A stretch of DNA of 64,000 bases. Origin: Sipunculus nudus (lineage: Eukaryota; Annelida; Sipuncula; Golfingiida; Sipunculidae). Below are positions 34,530-47,407 of this stretch, piece by piece. Both the position numbers and the translations under genes were made by a program. Below the pieces are notes generated by a model. It was not told the DNA's origin, ran no database searches, and saw only the letters and a program-made list of their open reading frames with translations. How positions within the stretch are numbered: position 1 is the first letter of the stretch; each line of letters opens with the position of its first letter. The DNA lies in NCBI GenBank assembly GCA_026874595.1, contig CM049316.1, positions 59,405,676 to 59,469,675 of the forward strand. Direction: 5' to 3'.

Positions 34530-37500
34530 TATGATGACCGGAGTGAAAAGATTCAGTCAGTTTCCTTGATGGCCAAATGAGCGATAATAGAGGCTTTAAC
34601 TGTTTAAAGGGGTCTGTCTAAAACGCGGAGAATCTGCAAAGAGATGGACAATTCGTGGAGAATTTGCGGAGAGTTTTTATATGCAATGATACTTTTAAAT
34701 ACACTTTAACATCACTGAAATTCTCCAACAGTATTACTCTAAACATATTTGCGCACTGTTAAATGACCGAAATGATTTTTTTTAATCTGTTCATAATGTA
34801 TCAAATATTCAGGTGGTGAACAAAATATATAATATAATAAATAAATTATAATTTTACCTACATTTATTGATAGATAAAAAACACACCATTGTGCATAGAC
34901 CAAATTTACATGCACAAATAAAAGTTGAAACACAAACAATTGACTTTAGGCCTATTCACTTTATACACAAACAAAGATTGCACCATAAATAGAGCCCCGT
35001 TTTTGTCAGGTTTAACCAGAAAATGGACGGAAAATAGAATAAGGGTTTGAAAACAGAATAAGGGTTCAAAAACGGAATTATCTTAATATATACACGGAGT
35101 ACGACGGAAAGTCGGGTTTAGAGCAGATTTACACTACAAATATTCTTGTAATAGCCAATATCTTGTAAAAAAAAATCTTTCAAACTGCGCCAGCCATATA
35201 CATAACAAGCAAGGTCTGCTAATTTTGGCTCACAACCATTACAGTAAGCACAAAGCTTTGATGTTAAGATTTTTAACGAACATGCCTGAAACGCTTATAC
35301 CGCCATTATGTGATATATACTATGATGAGGTTTCACCATTTGGTGCTAATCAGCCGAACCAAACCAGAATTATTCCAGATTCTTCGGTCCATTAAACACG
35401 TTTTACAAAGGTAAAAAGACTTGATTACTGACCAACGATGTGAAATGTTTTGGGCTTTAGAGTTCCAGTAGTTGCGTAGCATAACCATACGTGTCGGGTT
35501 GATGAAGAACCATTTATGACAAGGACCAAATATAATTTTATATATACATAAATAACTATGGCATCATTGATAGCAGAAAATAAATTGAAAACAATTTAAA
35601 CAGCTTATTGAACACGTAATCCATTTATCGTCCAGATTTTTACCAGATTTAACTCTCAAGAATATGTAGCAATTACATTACATAAAATATAAAGATAAAC
35701 GGGATATTCTGGAATTTTGATTTTATTAAAAAGGAAAATAAATATTTATAAAACGGAAAAAACGGGGCTCTGCATTAAGCCATTGAATCAACTTTGCAGT
35801 AGTATTAACAAGAATAAAAGAAAAAATAGTAAATATATGGTGTGATCACAGTTAAACAATAATAATTTTCTTAGTCTGTTCAAAATACACCACACTTTTT
35901 TTCTGACCATAACAATTCAGAGTAAAATAATCATAAAAAATGAAAAATTTATTCAGCAGTATATATATACATATCCTGGAGTGCTCCAATCGAATATGAT
36001 GAACGTCATAACTTATACAATCTTCACAAAACCATTTCATAAATTGTTTTAATTATTTATAAGACAAATGCACATTTTAAAGGAAACCACTAATTAATTA
36101 TTTTTCATTTTTTTATCACACCTAATTATGTTTACAAATACATCTCCTAACTCACAATCACATTAATTCCAAATGGTTACAGTTGCATTATATTTCGGCT
36201 CTGGTATTCTAGGAGAAAGTTTTGTTTTAGGAAATTATGTAAAAATGCCTAAACTGAAACAAAAAAATAATCCCTGGTTAAAATATTCAATTTGTTTAAT
36301 TTTCTGGATTGAATAAAAAATCAACTGCACTTGCATTTGCAAATAGCCCACAGTCTCCTGATGCTATTCATTGTCTCTGGTGTGGCAAAAATAAAATCTT
36401 AAGAGAAGAACCTGCTCTTCAAAACAACTGAGAGAGCTGAATTTTACGTGAATGTACAAATTTTTAATTATTATTATATAATTAAATAATATGTATAATA
36501 AATAATAAATAAATGTGTATTTAAAAGTATCGTTGCATATAAAACTCCCCGCAAATTCTCTGTGATTTCTCAATATCTCCAGGAATTCTCTTAAAGTTTG
36601 ATAATCATTTATAGCTGAATTGATTCCCACATGTTCATAATGCTGAATAACACTAACAGAACCAATGATTGTAAAAGAAGTGTTAATATCCTTTGATCCT
36701 TAAATTTGATTTTTAAGAATAAAAATAAAATGTAATAGATTAGTAATAGAAGCCTTTAGACATTTTTGGATTCCTCTCATTTTATGTAGTAGATGTTTTG
36801 GGAGAATGAAGTGCAGATAATTTGGGTGCAGACATTTTTGGGAGGCCCCAGTTTTTGTATTGACCGATCAGATCTGCTCATTATTGGACAAATAAATAAA
36901 TAATCTGCTCAACAGTCAGTAAATTCTCAAACAGTGTATGCTTCTAATTCTGCTGAACCAAACGAAATTGAAGTGATTATTTACTTTAATTAAAAGTATA
37001 ATTACTCAGCTTAAGGCTAACCCTACTGAACAAAACACCCCTAAAGTGTATATACTCTAGTTTACATGACCTTTAATACTCAGCTAAAGACTATACAAAC
37101 TGTACAGCCAACATTCTACGCCTTGGACTGTGTTCATCTTAATAGTTCAAATGAAGACTACCCCACTGAGCCCCACAGTCACACCCCAGTTGCTTGACTG
37201 GGAAGGCCAAAATATCATTTGAAACAAAAATTTAAATGTATGTTGTGATTGTTTTTCTTCCCTGGGAAGAAATGGTGGGAAGAAAGTATTTCTTCCCTTC
37301 TGGGAAGAAAGTGTTTCTTCCCTTCCCTTCCTTTCCCTCTGGGAAGGTTGTGCCAACCCTGCAACATTATATATACATTATATGTAATAATTTAATATAA
37401 ATACTGTACATACTATGTAATGTTAACTTGATATTCCATGTTTGCATATTTTATTAATATACATGCATATTAGGGCTGTAACAATGCATTGAATAATCGA

Positions 37501-38240
37501 TGCATTGAATTAAAACCAGTCTTTATTTGATAATTGAATCAGGCATGAAATAATCAATTTCAATTTTTGCATTTTTATTAATTTTCATACCTTTCCAGTC
37601 TCTAGCTCTTACCTAGGAACAGATAAACAGCATACATGATAAAGTAACACTCATATTAAACAAAGTAAGTCCCCTGATATCCATCATTAGATGTTAGCAC
37701 AATAATGGATGAGAAGCTTTAAATATTACTTGGTCTGCATAACTTTTCTGGTATATAATAATCTTAATCTTGTAGCATCATATGTGATGAAAACTTTTAG
37801 TAGATATATGTCTCTGACAGAATATTTTGATTGTATACAATAATCAAATAAAAAATCTGATTGAAAGGCAATAATTGACAAACAAATTGAATTGAGGCCA
37901 CTGAGTGATTCACAGGCCCAATACATATACTTTTATTATCATTTTTTGAATAATAACACTAATGCCTTATTGTTTGTTTAACACTTATTTAGAATATGTA
38001 TCTTTATGTCTTTTCAGGTTCAATTCCTGTCGCCACATGCTGCCTGAAGGCCCATACGAGCTGAGTGGGAATCTTTGATGGTCAGACACCAGTCAGCTTC
38101 ATTGTAGACAAGGCATCAGGTTATTATACATCTGGCAGACTGTGGTCTCTTCTGTTTTGCAACTATCAGGTACCTATGACCAACTACACCGAGAGATGCA
38201 GAAAAACATGTGCCATAAAATATAATTAGCGCAGATGACT
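34530..38240 (+). repeat. Large inverted repeat, left arm (3.7 kb)
   Basis: Each position pairs with a position in 40158-43868 such that the two coordinates sum to 78398 for nearly the whole arm. I found only scattered substitutions and 1-2-bp indels, so identity is about 99% by eye. The outer edge is sharp (TATGATGACCGG starts pairing at 34530); the inner edge fades after AATTAGCGCAG near 38234-38240. Contents are AT-rich with no recognisable gene; a TTAGGGCTGTAACAATGCAT segment near 37470 resembles a hAT terminus. Confidence 0.95.
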
Positions 38241-38530
38241 TTAAGTCATCTATGCTATAGTCGTGCTCCTTTGTCCGTCGGCTGTCTGTCCGTTTGTTAA
38301 ACTAGGTCATTTTGAAACTGTGGACCTACGAATATGAAATTCAGTTTACTGTTAGATGTCCCCAAAATCTCCTACCATACTGAAAATAGGGTCACTAGGA
38401 CTTCATTCCTTCAAGATATTTAGGAAAAACCTCTGTGTTCAATTAAAAACCCATTGTTACACTTTAAGACTGCCTAATATCAAACCACTGACCTGATATA
38501 GATCATTTTTAATATATTAATTTCTCTATT

Positions 38531-39218
38531 TAATAATAATAATAATTCATTTGTTAAAGCGTAAAATCTGTGATGATACATGCTCTAAAATGCTGTTATA
38601 TAACTAGAATACAGTCAGCAGTCATTTAACAAACTATTGTAAGAATATGAAATTCAAGTCCAATTGACTAAAATATTACATATAGAAGCTTACAGTATTA
38701 AATAAGACGTATAAAAATCAATAGTTCAATTATATGTTAAAACTTTCATAATTCCGCTAAAATGCTCAAACATTTTACAATCAATTGTATAAAATATGGT
38801 ACAAAATGACTAGGCATTAAAATACTCCATTAACAAATATGTTTTTAATTTACTTTTTAATTCTGAGAGACTGTTGGCTTCTCTTAGAGTAGCTGGTAGG
38901 TCATTTCACAGTTTCGGGCCAACAACACTGAATGCCCGATTTTGTACACAGGACCATTTTGTAAAATGCACGACTAATAAGTTTTTAGCAGCTGAATGAA
39001 GGCTTCCTAATGTGGTATAACTGTGAACAAGCTCTTCAGGTAAAGAGGTGCTAAATTATTTATTACCTTATTCACAAGAATTAACATTTTGAATTTTACC
39101 TCTTGCACAACGGGCAGCCAATGCAGAGAGTACAAAATTGGTGCAATATGATCTGATTTTGAAGCACCCATAATAATCCTCGCCGATGCATTCTGTATAT
39201 TTTGCATATATATATCGC
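38531..39218 (-). mobile_element. CR1/L2-like LINE, 5'-truncated
   Basis: Inserted in the family-X repeat: the unfilled counterpart is near 4025-4035 (TTCTATACATTCGCTATG). The minus-strand 3' end carries a short (ATT)n tail, seen as TAATAATAATAATAA at 38531-38545, as expected for target-primed reverse transcription. Only the end of the reverse transcriptase and the 3' untranslated region remain. Confidence 0.75.
38810..39207 (-). pseudogene. Reverse transcriptase C-terminus of a LINE (broken)
   Basis: The frame opens NIQNASARIIMGASKSDHI, then LHWLPVVQEVKFKML and NNLAPLYLKSL. This is the characteristic region after the polymerase domain of CR1/L2/Rex-type non-LTR retrotransposons. A +1 frameshift near 39040 moves the reading to LPEELVHSYTT and then RAFSVVGPKL. 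A TGA at 38906-38908 replaces the Trp expected before NDLPATLREANSLSE, and the natural stop is at 38810-38812. It is inactive. Confidence 0.85.
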
Positions 39219-40157
39219 CTATGTACTTAGATGAAATTAGTTCAATATTTTTTAAATTCTAGAAGTTATGGGCCCGAATAATAATAATGCACTTTGTAAA
39301 AATTCTGGAAATATATTTGCTCCCTTAACATGAGAATTTTGTCTAACTTAGGCCATGGCACTTTTTTTCCTGTAAGCACTGTTGATTTAATTTTCATATT
39401 TTGCACACATAAAGATTTTAGCTTCTAAATTCTGAAATTTTAAAGGATTGATAAAAAACTGTAGCTTTTATTAAATTTTAAATGAGACCATGTCACACCT
39501 AGCCTGTACTGAAGCCCCACTATATGTCCCCACATTGACCTTTCAGGCCAATTATGCATGCTTGAAGCGAGGCACTCTGCAGCTAGCCAGCTCTTGGGTG
39601 GCTTCAGCTGGATCAAACTGTCCAACCCTGTTCCTCTAGTATTTGTTTTGACCAAAAACATAACAATAAACAATAATTTAATAAATTATTGGTTTATAAT
39701 AAGAACTTTAAGAAAAATAAATGGAAAAGGAATTTTATAGTTAATGAGTAACAGGGAATTACCTTGCAATTACTGATGATTTATGGATGGCTGAAAATGT
39801 ATTTCAAATGACACCATGCAGTCACCATTGGGTATTTTTTATCAATCATAAAAATGAAAAATAAATAATTAAATAAAATTGTTGTTTACAATTAGGGATT
39901 ATATGAAGCAAGTTAATGATAGACAAGGATGCAGTTGATTATATTAAATTAATCTAAATTTCCAGGTCTTTTCCAGGTGTTTAATTTGTTGGTTTATATT
40001 TATAACAAAATTATAAAAAAAATATGTAAAAAATTGAAAATATTACTCAGACAAGTGGTCATTAAAGATGTTAATATGTTCGACCAATGACATCAGACTT
40101 ATGGCTGTTTCAGCTGTTACATGATACTAGCTAAATAATCAAAATTGATCAAATTAT

Positions 40158-43100
40158 AGTCAGCTGCGCTAATTATATTTTATGGCACATGTTTTTCTGC
40201 ATCTCTCGGTGTAGTTGGTCATAGGTACCTGATAGTTGCAAAACAGAAGAGACCACAGTCTGCCAGATGTATAATAACCTGATGCCTTGTCTACAATGAA
40301 GCTGACTGGTGTCTGACCATCAAAGATTCTCACTCAGCTCGTATGGGCCTTCAGGCAGCATGTGGCGACAGGAATTGAACCTGAAAAGACATAAAGATAC
40401 ATATTCTAAATAAGTGTTAAACAAACAATAAGGCATTAGTGTTATTATTCAAAAAATGATAATAAAAGTATATGTATTGGGCCTGTGAATCACTCAGTGG
40501 CCTCAATTCAATTTGTTTGTCAATTATTGCCTTTCAATCAGATTTTTTATTTGATTATTGTATACAATCAAAATATTCTGTCAGAGACATATATCTACTA
40601 AAAGTTTTCATCACATATGATGCTACAAGATTAAGATTATTATATACCAGAAAAGTTATGCAGACCAAGTAATATTTAAAGCTTCTCATCCATTATTGTG
40701 CTAACATCTAATGATGGATATCAGGGGACTTACTTTGTTTAATATGAGTGTTACTTTATCATGTATGCTGTTTATCTGTTCCTAGGTAAGAGCTAGAGAC
40801 TGGAAAGGTATGAAAATTAATAAAAATGCAAAAATTGAAATTGATTATTTCATGCCTGATTCAATTATCAAATAAAGACTGGTTTTAATTCAATGCATCG
40901 ATTATTCAATGCATTGTTACAGCCCTAATATGCATGTATATTAATAAAATATGCAAACATGGAATATCAAGTTAACATTACATAGTATGTACAGTATTTA
41001 TATTAAATTATTACATATAATGTATATATAATGTTGCAGGGTTGGCACAACCTTCCCAGAGGGAAAGGAAGGGAAGGGAAGAAACACTTTCTTCCCAGAA
41101 GGGAAGAAATACTTTCTTCCCACCATTTCTTCCCAGGGAAGAAAAACAATCACAACATACATTTAAATTTTTGTTTCAAATGATATTTTGGCCTTCCCAG
41201 TCAAGCAACTGGGGTGTGACTGTGGGGCTCAGTGGGGTAGTCTTCATTTGAACTATTAAGATGAACACAGTCCAAGGCGTAGAATGTTGGCTGTACAGTT
41301 TGTATAGTCTTTAGCTGAGTATTAAAGGTCATGTAAACTAGAGTATATACACTTTAGGGGTGTTTTGTTCAGTAGGGTTAGCCTTAAGCTGAGTAATTAT
41401 ACTTTTAATTAAAGTAAATAATCACTTCAATTTCGTTTGGTTCAGCAGAATTAGAAGCATACACTGTTTGAGAATTTACTGACTGTTGAGCAGATTATTT
41501 ATTTATTTGTCCAATAATGAGCAGATCTGATCGGTCAATACAAAAACTGGGGCCTCCCAAAAATGTCTGCACCCAAATTATCTACACTTCATTCTCCCAA
41601 AACATATACTACATAAAATGAGAGGAATCCAAAAATGTCTAAAGGCTTCTATTACTAATCTATTACATTTTATTTTTATTCTTAAAAATCAAATTTAAGG
41701 ATCAAAGGATATTAACACTTCTTTTACAATCATTGGTTCTGTTAGTGTTATTCAGCATTATGAATATGTGGGAATCAATTCAGCTATAAATGATTATCAA
41801 ACTTTAAGAGAATTCCTGGAGATATTGAGAAATCACAGAGAATTTGCGGGGAGTTTTATATGCAACGATACTTTTAAATACACATTTATTTATTATTTAT
41901 TATACATATTATTTAATTATATAATAATAATTAAAAATTTGTACATTCACGTAAAATTCAGCTCTCTCAGTTGTTTTGAAGAGCAGGTTCTTCTCTTAAG
42001 ATTTTATTTTTGCCACACCAGAGACAATGAATAGCATCAGGAGACTGTGGGCTATTTGCAAATGCAAGTGCAGTTGATTTTTTATTCAATCCAGAAAATT
42101 AAACAAATTGAATATTTTAACCAGGGATTATTTTTTTGTTTCAGTTTAGGCATTTTTACATAATTTCCTAAAACAAAACTTTCTCCTAGAATACCAGAGC
42201 CGAAATATAATGCAACTGTAACCATTTGGAATTAATGTGATTGTGAGTTAGGAGATGTATTTGTAAACATAAATAGGTGTGATAAAAAAAAATGAAAAAT
42301 AATTAATTAGTGGTTTCCTTTAAAATGTGCATTTGTCTTATAAATAATTAAAACAATTTATGAAATGGTTTTGTGAAGATTGTATAAGTTATGACGTTCA
42401 TCATATTCGATTGGAGCACTCCAGGATATGTATATATATACTGCTGAATAAATTTTTCATTTTTTATGATTATTTTACTCTGAATTGTTATGGTCAGAAA
42501 AAAAGTGTGGTGTATTTTGAACAGACTAAGAAAAATATTATTGTTTAACTGTGATCACAACATATATTTACTATTTTTCTTTTATTCTTGTTAATACTAC
42601 TGCAAAGTTGATTCAATGGCTTAATGCAGAGCCCCGTTTTTTCCGTTTTATAAATATTTATTTTCCTTTTTAATAAAATCAAAATTTCAGAATTTCCCGT
42701 TTATCTTTATATTTTATGTAATGTAATTGCTACATATTCTTGAGAGTTAAATCTGGTAAAAATCTGGACGATAAATGGATTACGTGTTCAATAAGCTGTT
42801 TAAATTGTTTTCAATTTATTTTCTGCTATCAATGATGCCATAGTTATTTATGTATATATAAAATTATATTTGGTCCTTGTCATAAATGGTTCTTCATCAA
42901 CCCGACACGTATGGTTATGCTACGCAACTACTGGAACTCTAAAACTCCAAAACATTTCACATCGTTGGTCAATAATCAAGTCTTTTTACCTTTGTAAAAC
43001 GTGTTTAATGGACCGAAGAATCTGGAATAATTCTGGTTTGGTTCGGCTGATTAGCACCAAATGGTGAAACCTCATCATAGTATATATCACATAATGGCGG

Positions 43101-43868
43101 TATAAGCGTTTCAGGCATGTTCGTTAAAAATCGTAACATCAAAGCTTTGTGCTTACTGTAATGGTTGTGAGCCAAAATTGGCAGACCTTGCTTGTTATGT
43201 ATATGGCTGGCGCAGTTTGAAAGATTTTTTTACAAGATATTGGCTATTACAAGAATATTTGTAGTGTAAATCTGCTCTAAACCCGACTTTCCGTCGTACT
43301 CCGTGTATATATTAAGATAATTCCGTTTTTGAACCCTTATTCTGTTTTCAAACCCTTATTCTATTTTCCGTCCATTTTTTGGTTAAACCTGACAAAAACG
43401 GGGCTCTATTTATGGTGCAATCTTTGTTTGTGTATAAAGTGAATAGGCCTTAAGTCAATTGTTTGTGTTTCAACTTTTATTTGTGCATGTAAATTTGGTC
43501 TATGCACAATGGTGTGTTTTTTATCTATCAATAAATGTAGGTAAAATTATAATTTATTTATCATATTATATATTTTGTTCACCACCTGAATATTTGATAC
43601 ATTATGAACAGATTAAAAAAAATCATTTCGGTCATTTAACAGTGCGCAAATATGTTTAGAGTAATACTGTTGGAGAATTTAAGTGATGTTAAAGTGTATT
43701 TAAAAGTATCATTGCATATAAAAACTCTCCGCAAATTCTCCACGAATTGTCCATCTCTTTGCAGATTCTCCGCGTTTAAGACAGACCCCTTTAAACAGTT
43801 AAAGCCTCTATTATCGCTCATTTGGCCATCAAGGAAACTGACTGAATCTTTTCACTCCGGTCATCATA
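40158..43868 (-). repeat. Large inverted repeat, right arm (3.7 kb)
   Basis: Reverse complement of 34530-38240 at about 99% similarity. It ends at CCGGTCATCATA, 7 bp before the start of the second block copy. Differences seen include single substitutions around 41582 and 41606. All short open frames here mirror those in the left arm, and none has a recognisable motif. Confidence 0.95.
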
Positions 43869-44813
43869 ACAGTCAAGGTAAAAATGAAAGTATTTGAATA
43901 CCAGTGCAGATACTTTCAAAATGTATTCATGAATGCATTCATGAATATATTCTATAATATTATTTTAATAATCATTTCCATTATATTTTATTTTTAAAAA
44001 ATCATATGATTTTCTTATTATTTTTTAAAATAAAAATTATATTGGCACAATATGTGTTATTAAATTTGAATAAATAGTTAAACTCTTTTATTATATGTGC
44101 TGCTTATTAGTTACTAGCTGATAGACCCGGTATACCGGGCATATTACCAGGGTTGGGGAGATTTATTAACTGAGATAAGAAATGGTGGCTCATTTTTTTT
44201 ATTCTAAAAGTTAACAAAAAATATAGGTTTTCAGTGGGAAACTGTATGATATGTATATAAGATATGTATAAACATTTTTGCACGACTGCAGAATAACTCG
44301 CGCACCTCTCTGAGGCACAACACTTCTGTGAACAGAAAACGTTTCTATGTACAGCTGCTTGTATCTTAATTTTGCCACTTACTTTTAAATTACACGAATC
44401 CTTAACATCATAACGTCCGTCCGTATAAACTCATAATCTGGTGGAGACAGTGCGTGAGTGATCCTGCTGTCGCTCCAATATTTTTAACATTTATTTTGTA
44501 GTTCTGTCCTCGTGGCAAGAAATTTATACCCCGGTATGTTTACCTTGATGACCTGGCCAGTGATGGTGTTGACATTGCGAACCGGAATGAAACGCGGGGG
44601 CATTCAGGTTTTCGATGATATTTGACTGGATTCTACCGGTGGACGTATAAAGATTAGAATGATGTGAGGAACACATTGAAGATTTATCAAATGTACGTTG
44701 CAAGGAAACTGTTCCTGAAGAAAGAAACAGAAATATGCATACCTCGTAAGTAGCAGAAGCGGACCAAACGGGACTCCATGCAGAGGGACCGTATTCATTT
44801 TCAACCGCCGAAA

Positions 44814-47407
44814 TGTTTTTTTTTTAGCTCAGCTGACTGTAAGTCATCTGAGCTATAACGATCACCCTTTGTCCGTCGTCCGTCTGTCAATCTGTCCGTC
44901 TGTCCGTCCGTTAACCTGGCTCAAATCGTAACCGCTGGACCTAGTAACTTTATATTCTGAGAGACCTATGAAAAATCTCCTTGGAAACCAGAAATTAGGT
45001 CTCTGTTACCCATATCCTTCGAGCTATGGGGCCCCAAAGTACCCCCCAGAATAGTCAAAAATTTCATACAGAAACTTCAATATCTCATTAACTACATCAC
45101 TGATGGTTATGATTTTTGGCATACATATTGATCATGAGATGTTCCATCAGTTCCTGCAGACAGGTGGCGCCACCTGTATTTTTCCGTTTTTTTTACGAAT
45201 TGTTTTCTCTATTTTTATATCTTTAAAAATGTGAACATCTGTAAACAGGACACAAATAGTAAAGACAAGACCTAGAATCTTCATTCTTGACACAGTGAGA
45301 GACCTATGAAAAGTTTCCATGGAAACTAGAAATTAGGTCTCCTTTACTCATATCCTTCAAGCTATGGGGCCCCAAAGTACCCCCTAAGAATAGTCAAAAA
45401 TTTCATACAAAAACTTCAATATCTCATTAACTACATCACTGATGGTCATGATTTTTGGCATACATATTGATCATGAGATGTTACATCAGTTTCTGCAGAC
45501 TGTAGGCGCCATCTGTATTTTTCGATTTTTTTACGAATTTTTTGCTCTATTTTTAAACCTTTAAATATGTGAACATCTGTTAACAGGGCACAAATCATAA
45601 AGACTAGACCTAGAATCTTCATTCTTGACACACAAAGAGACCTATGAAAAGTCTCCATGGAAACCAGAAATTAGGTCTCTGTTACCCATATCCGTCAAGT
45701 TATGGGGCCCAAAGTAACCCCCCCCCAGAATAGTCAAAAATTTCATACAAAAACTTCATCATCTCATTAACTACATCACTGAGGGTCAAGATTTTTGACA
45801 TACATATTAAACATGAGATGTTTCATCAGTTCCTGCAGACTGGTGGCGCCACCTGTATTTTTCTATTTTTTAACTAATCGTTTCCTCTATTTTTTAGACC
45901 TTTAAAAATATAAACATCTGTTAACAGGTCACAAATCATAAAGACTGGACCTAGAATCTTCATTCTTGACACAGTGAGAGACCTATGAAAAGTCTCCATG
46001 GAAACCAGAAATTAGGTCTCTGTTACCCATATCCTTTGAGCTGTGTGGCTCCCAATTAAACCCCCCCCCCCAGGATAATGGAAAATTTGATAAAAAACTG
46101 CAATATCTCAATAACTACAACACCAATCCTCTTTAATTTTAGCATACATATTGATCAAGAGGTGTTTTATCAGTTCCTGTAGACTGGGTGCGCCACCTCT
46201 ATTTTTTTCAAATGTTTAGGAATTTTTTTCTCTGGTTTTTGAGACCTTTAAAGATGTTATCTGTCAACAGGGTACAAATAGTAACAACTGGGCCTAGATT
46301 CTTCATTCTTGTTATGCAAGGAGGCCCATGAAAAGTATCCATGGAAACCTGAAATTAGGTCTCTGTTACACATATCCTTTGAGCAATGGCACTCCAAAGT
46401 ACAGCTCAGAATAATGGAAAATTTGATACAAAAGCTGAAGTATCTGAACAGCTAATGCAGAGATAACCATAATTGTTTGCATGGATATTGATCATTGAGT
46501 GTTTCATCAGTTTCTGCAGACTGGTGGCACCATCTGTATTTGTTCGGGTGTTTTTACGAATGTTTTTCTCAATTTTTAGACCTTTAAAGATATGAACATC
46601 TGTTAACAGGGCACAAATCATAACAACTGGACAAAGAATCTTCATTCTTGACGCACAGGGAGACCCATGAAAAGTCTCCATGGAAATCTGAAATTATGTC
46701 TCTGTTACCCATATCTTTTAAGCTGTATGGCTCAAAAATACCCCCCAGAATAATGAAAAATTTGATACAATACCTGCTGCATCTCAATAACTACAACATA
46801 TGTTTATGATTTTTGGCATACATATTAATTATGACATGTTCCATCAGTTTCTCCAGACTGGGTGTGCCACCTATATTTTATTCAATTTTTTAAATTTTTT
46901 TTTCTCTATTTTTAAGACCTTTAAGGATGCTATCATCTGTTAACGTGGCACAAATTGTAACAACTGGACCTAGAATCTTCATTCTTGTCATGCAAGGAAG
47001 CCCATGAAAAGTGTCTGTGGAAACCTGAAATAAGTTCTCTGTTACCCATTTCCTTCAAGCTATAGGACTCAGAAGTATCCCTCAGAATAATGGAAAATTT
47101 GATACAGAAGCTGAAGAATCTGAACAACTACTGCAGAGATCACCATGATTCTTTGCATGCATATTGACCATTAAGTGTTTTTGTTAGTTTCTGCAGACTG
47201 GTGGAGCCACCTTTATTTTTTTAAAAGATTACGCATTTTTTCTCTATTTTTGAGATTTATAAATACAGATACAATCTTGGCCTGTTGGGTAATCTGTTTG
47301 GTACTTCAGTTGAATGGGTACATACCACCATTCAGATGATAAAATTTCCTTTTGCGAATCTCTTCCCAGTCAGCTGAGCGTCATGACCCATGGGTCACTT
47401 GTTTTTT
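44814..47407. repeat. Head plus seven ~339-bp tandem units plus tail
   Basis: Second copy of the array at 6141-8395. Units start near 44920, 45250, 45588, 45930, 46271, 46609 and 46948, seven against six in copy 1. In copy 1 the fifth unit starts like unit 5 here (GGCCTAGATTCTTC) and continues like unit 6 (ACGCACAGGGAGACCC), showing where one unit was lost or gained by unequal exchange. Confidence 0.8.

Larger units (their letters stand above)
38241..40157. repeat. Spacer of the inverted repeat: family X copy with LINE
   Basis: From about 38228 to 39965 it is homologous to 3030-4920: the same GTCATCT...CCGTCGGCTGTCTGTCCG head, TTACTGTTAGATGTCCCC block, AATTATGCATGCTTGA block and TTAATGATAGACAAGGATGC block. 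It differs mainly by a 5'-truncated LINE at 38531-39218. The last ~190 bp (39966-40157) has no match that I can see. Confidence 0.8.

Noticed and set aside
37147-37356. Frame rich in RERKGREE and FFPPFLPREE, mirrored at 41042-41251
   Set aside because: It is a GGGAAGAAA-type simple-sequence patch; the mirror copy is the other arm of the inverted repeat, not independent evidence.
37465-37520. TTAGGGCTGTAACAATGCAT segment as a hAT element end
   Set aside because: It resembles a hAT terminus, but no matching inverted end or 8-bp target duplication was located, so no element was called.
34530-43868. Inverted repeat considered as a Polinton/Maverick or foldback transposon
   Set aside because: No polymerase, integrase or other element gene is present, there is no target duplication at the outer edges, and the spacer matches a neighbouring genomic repeat.
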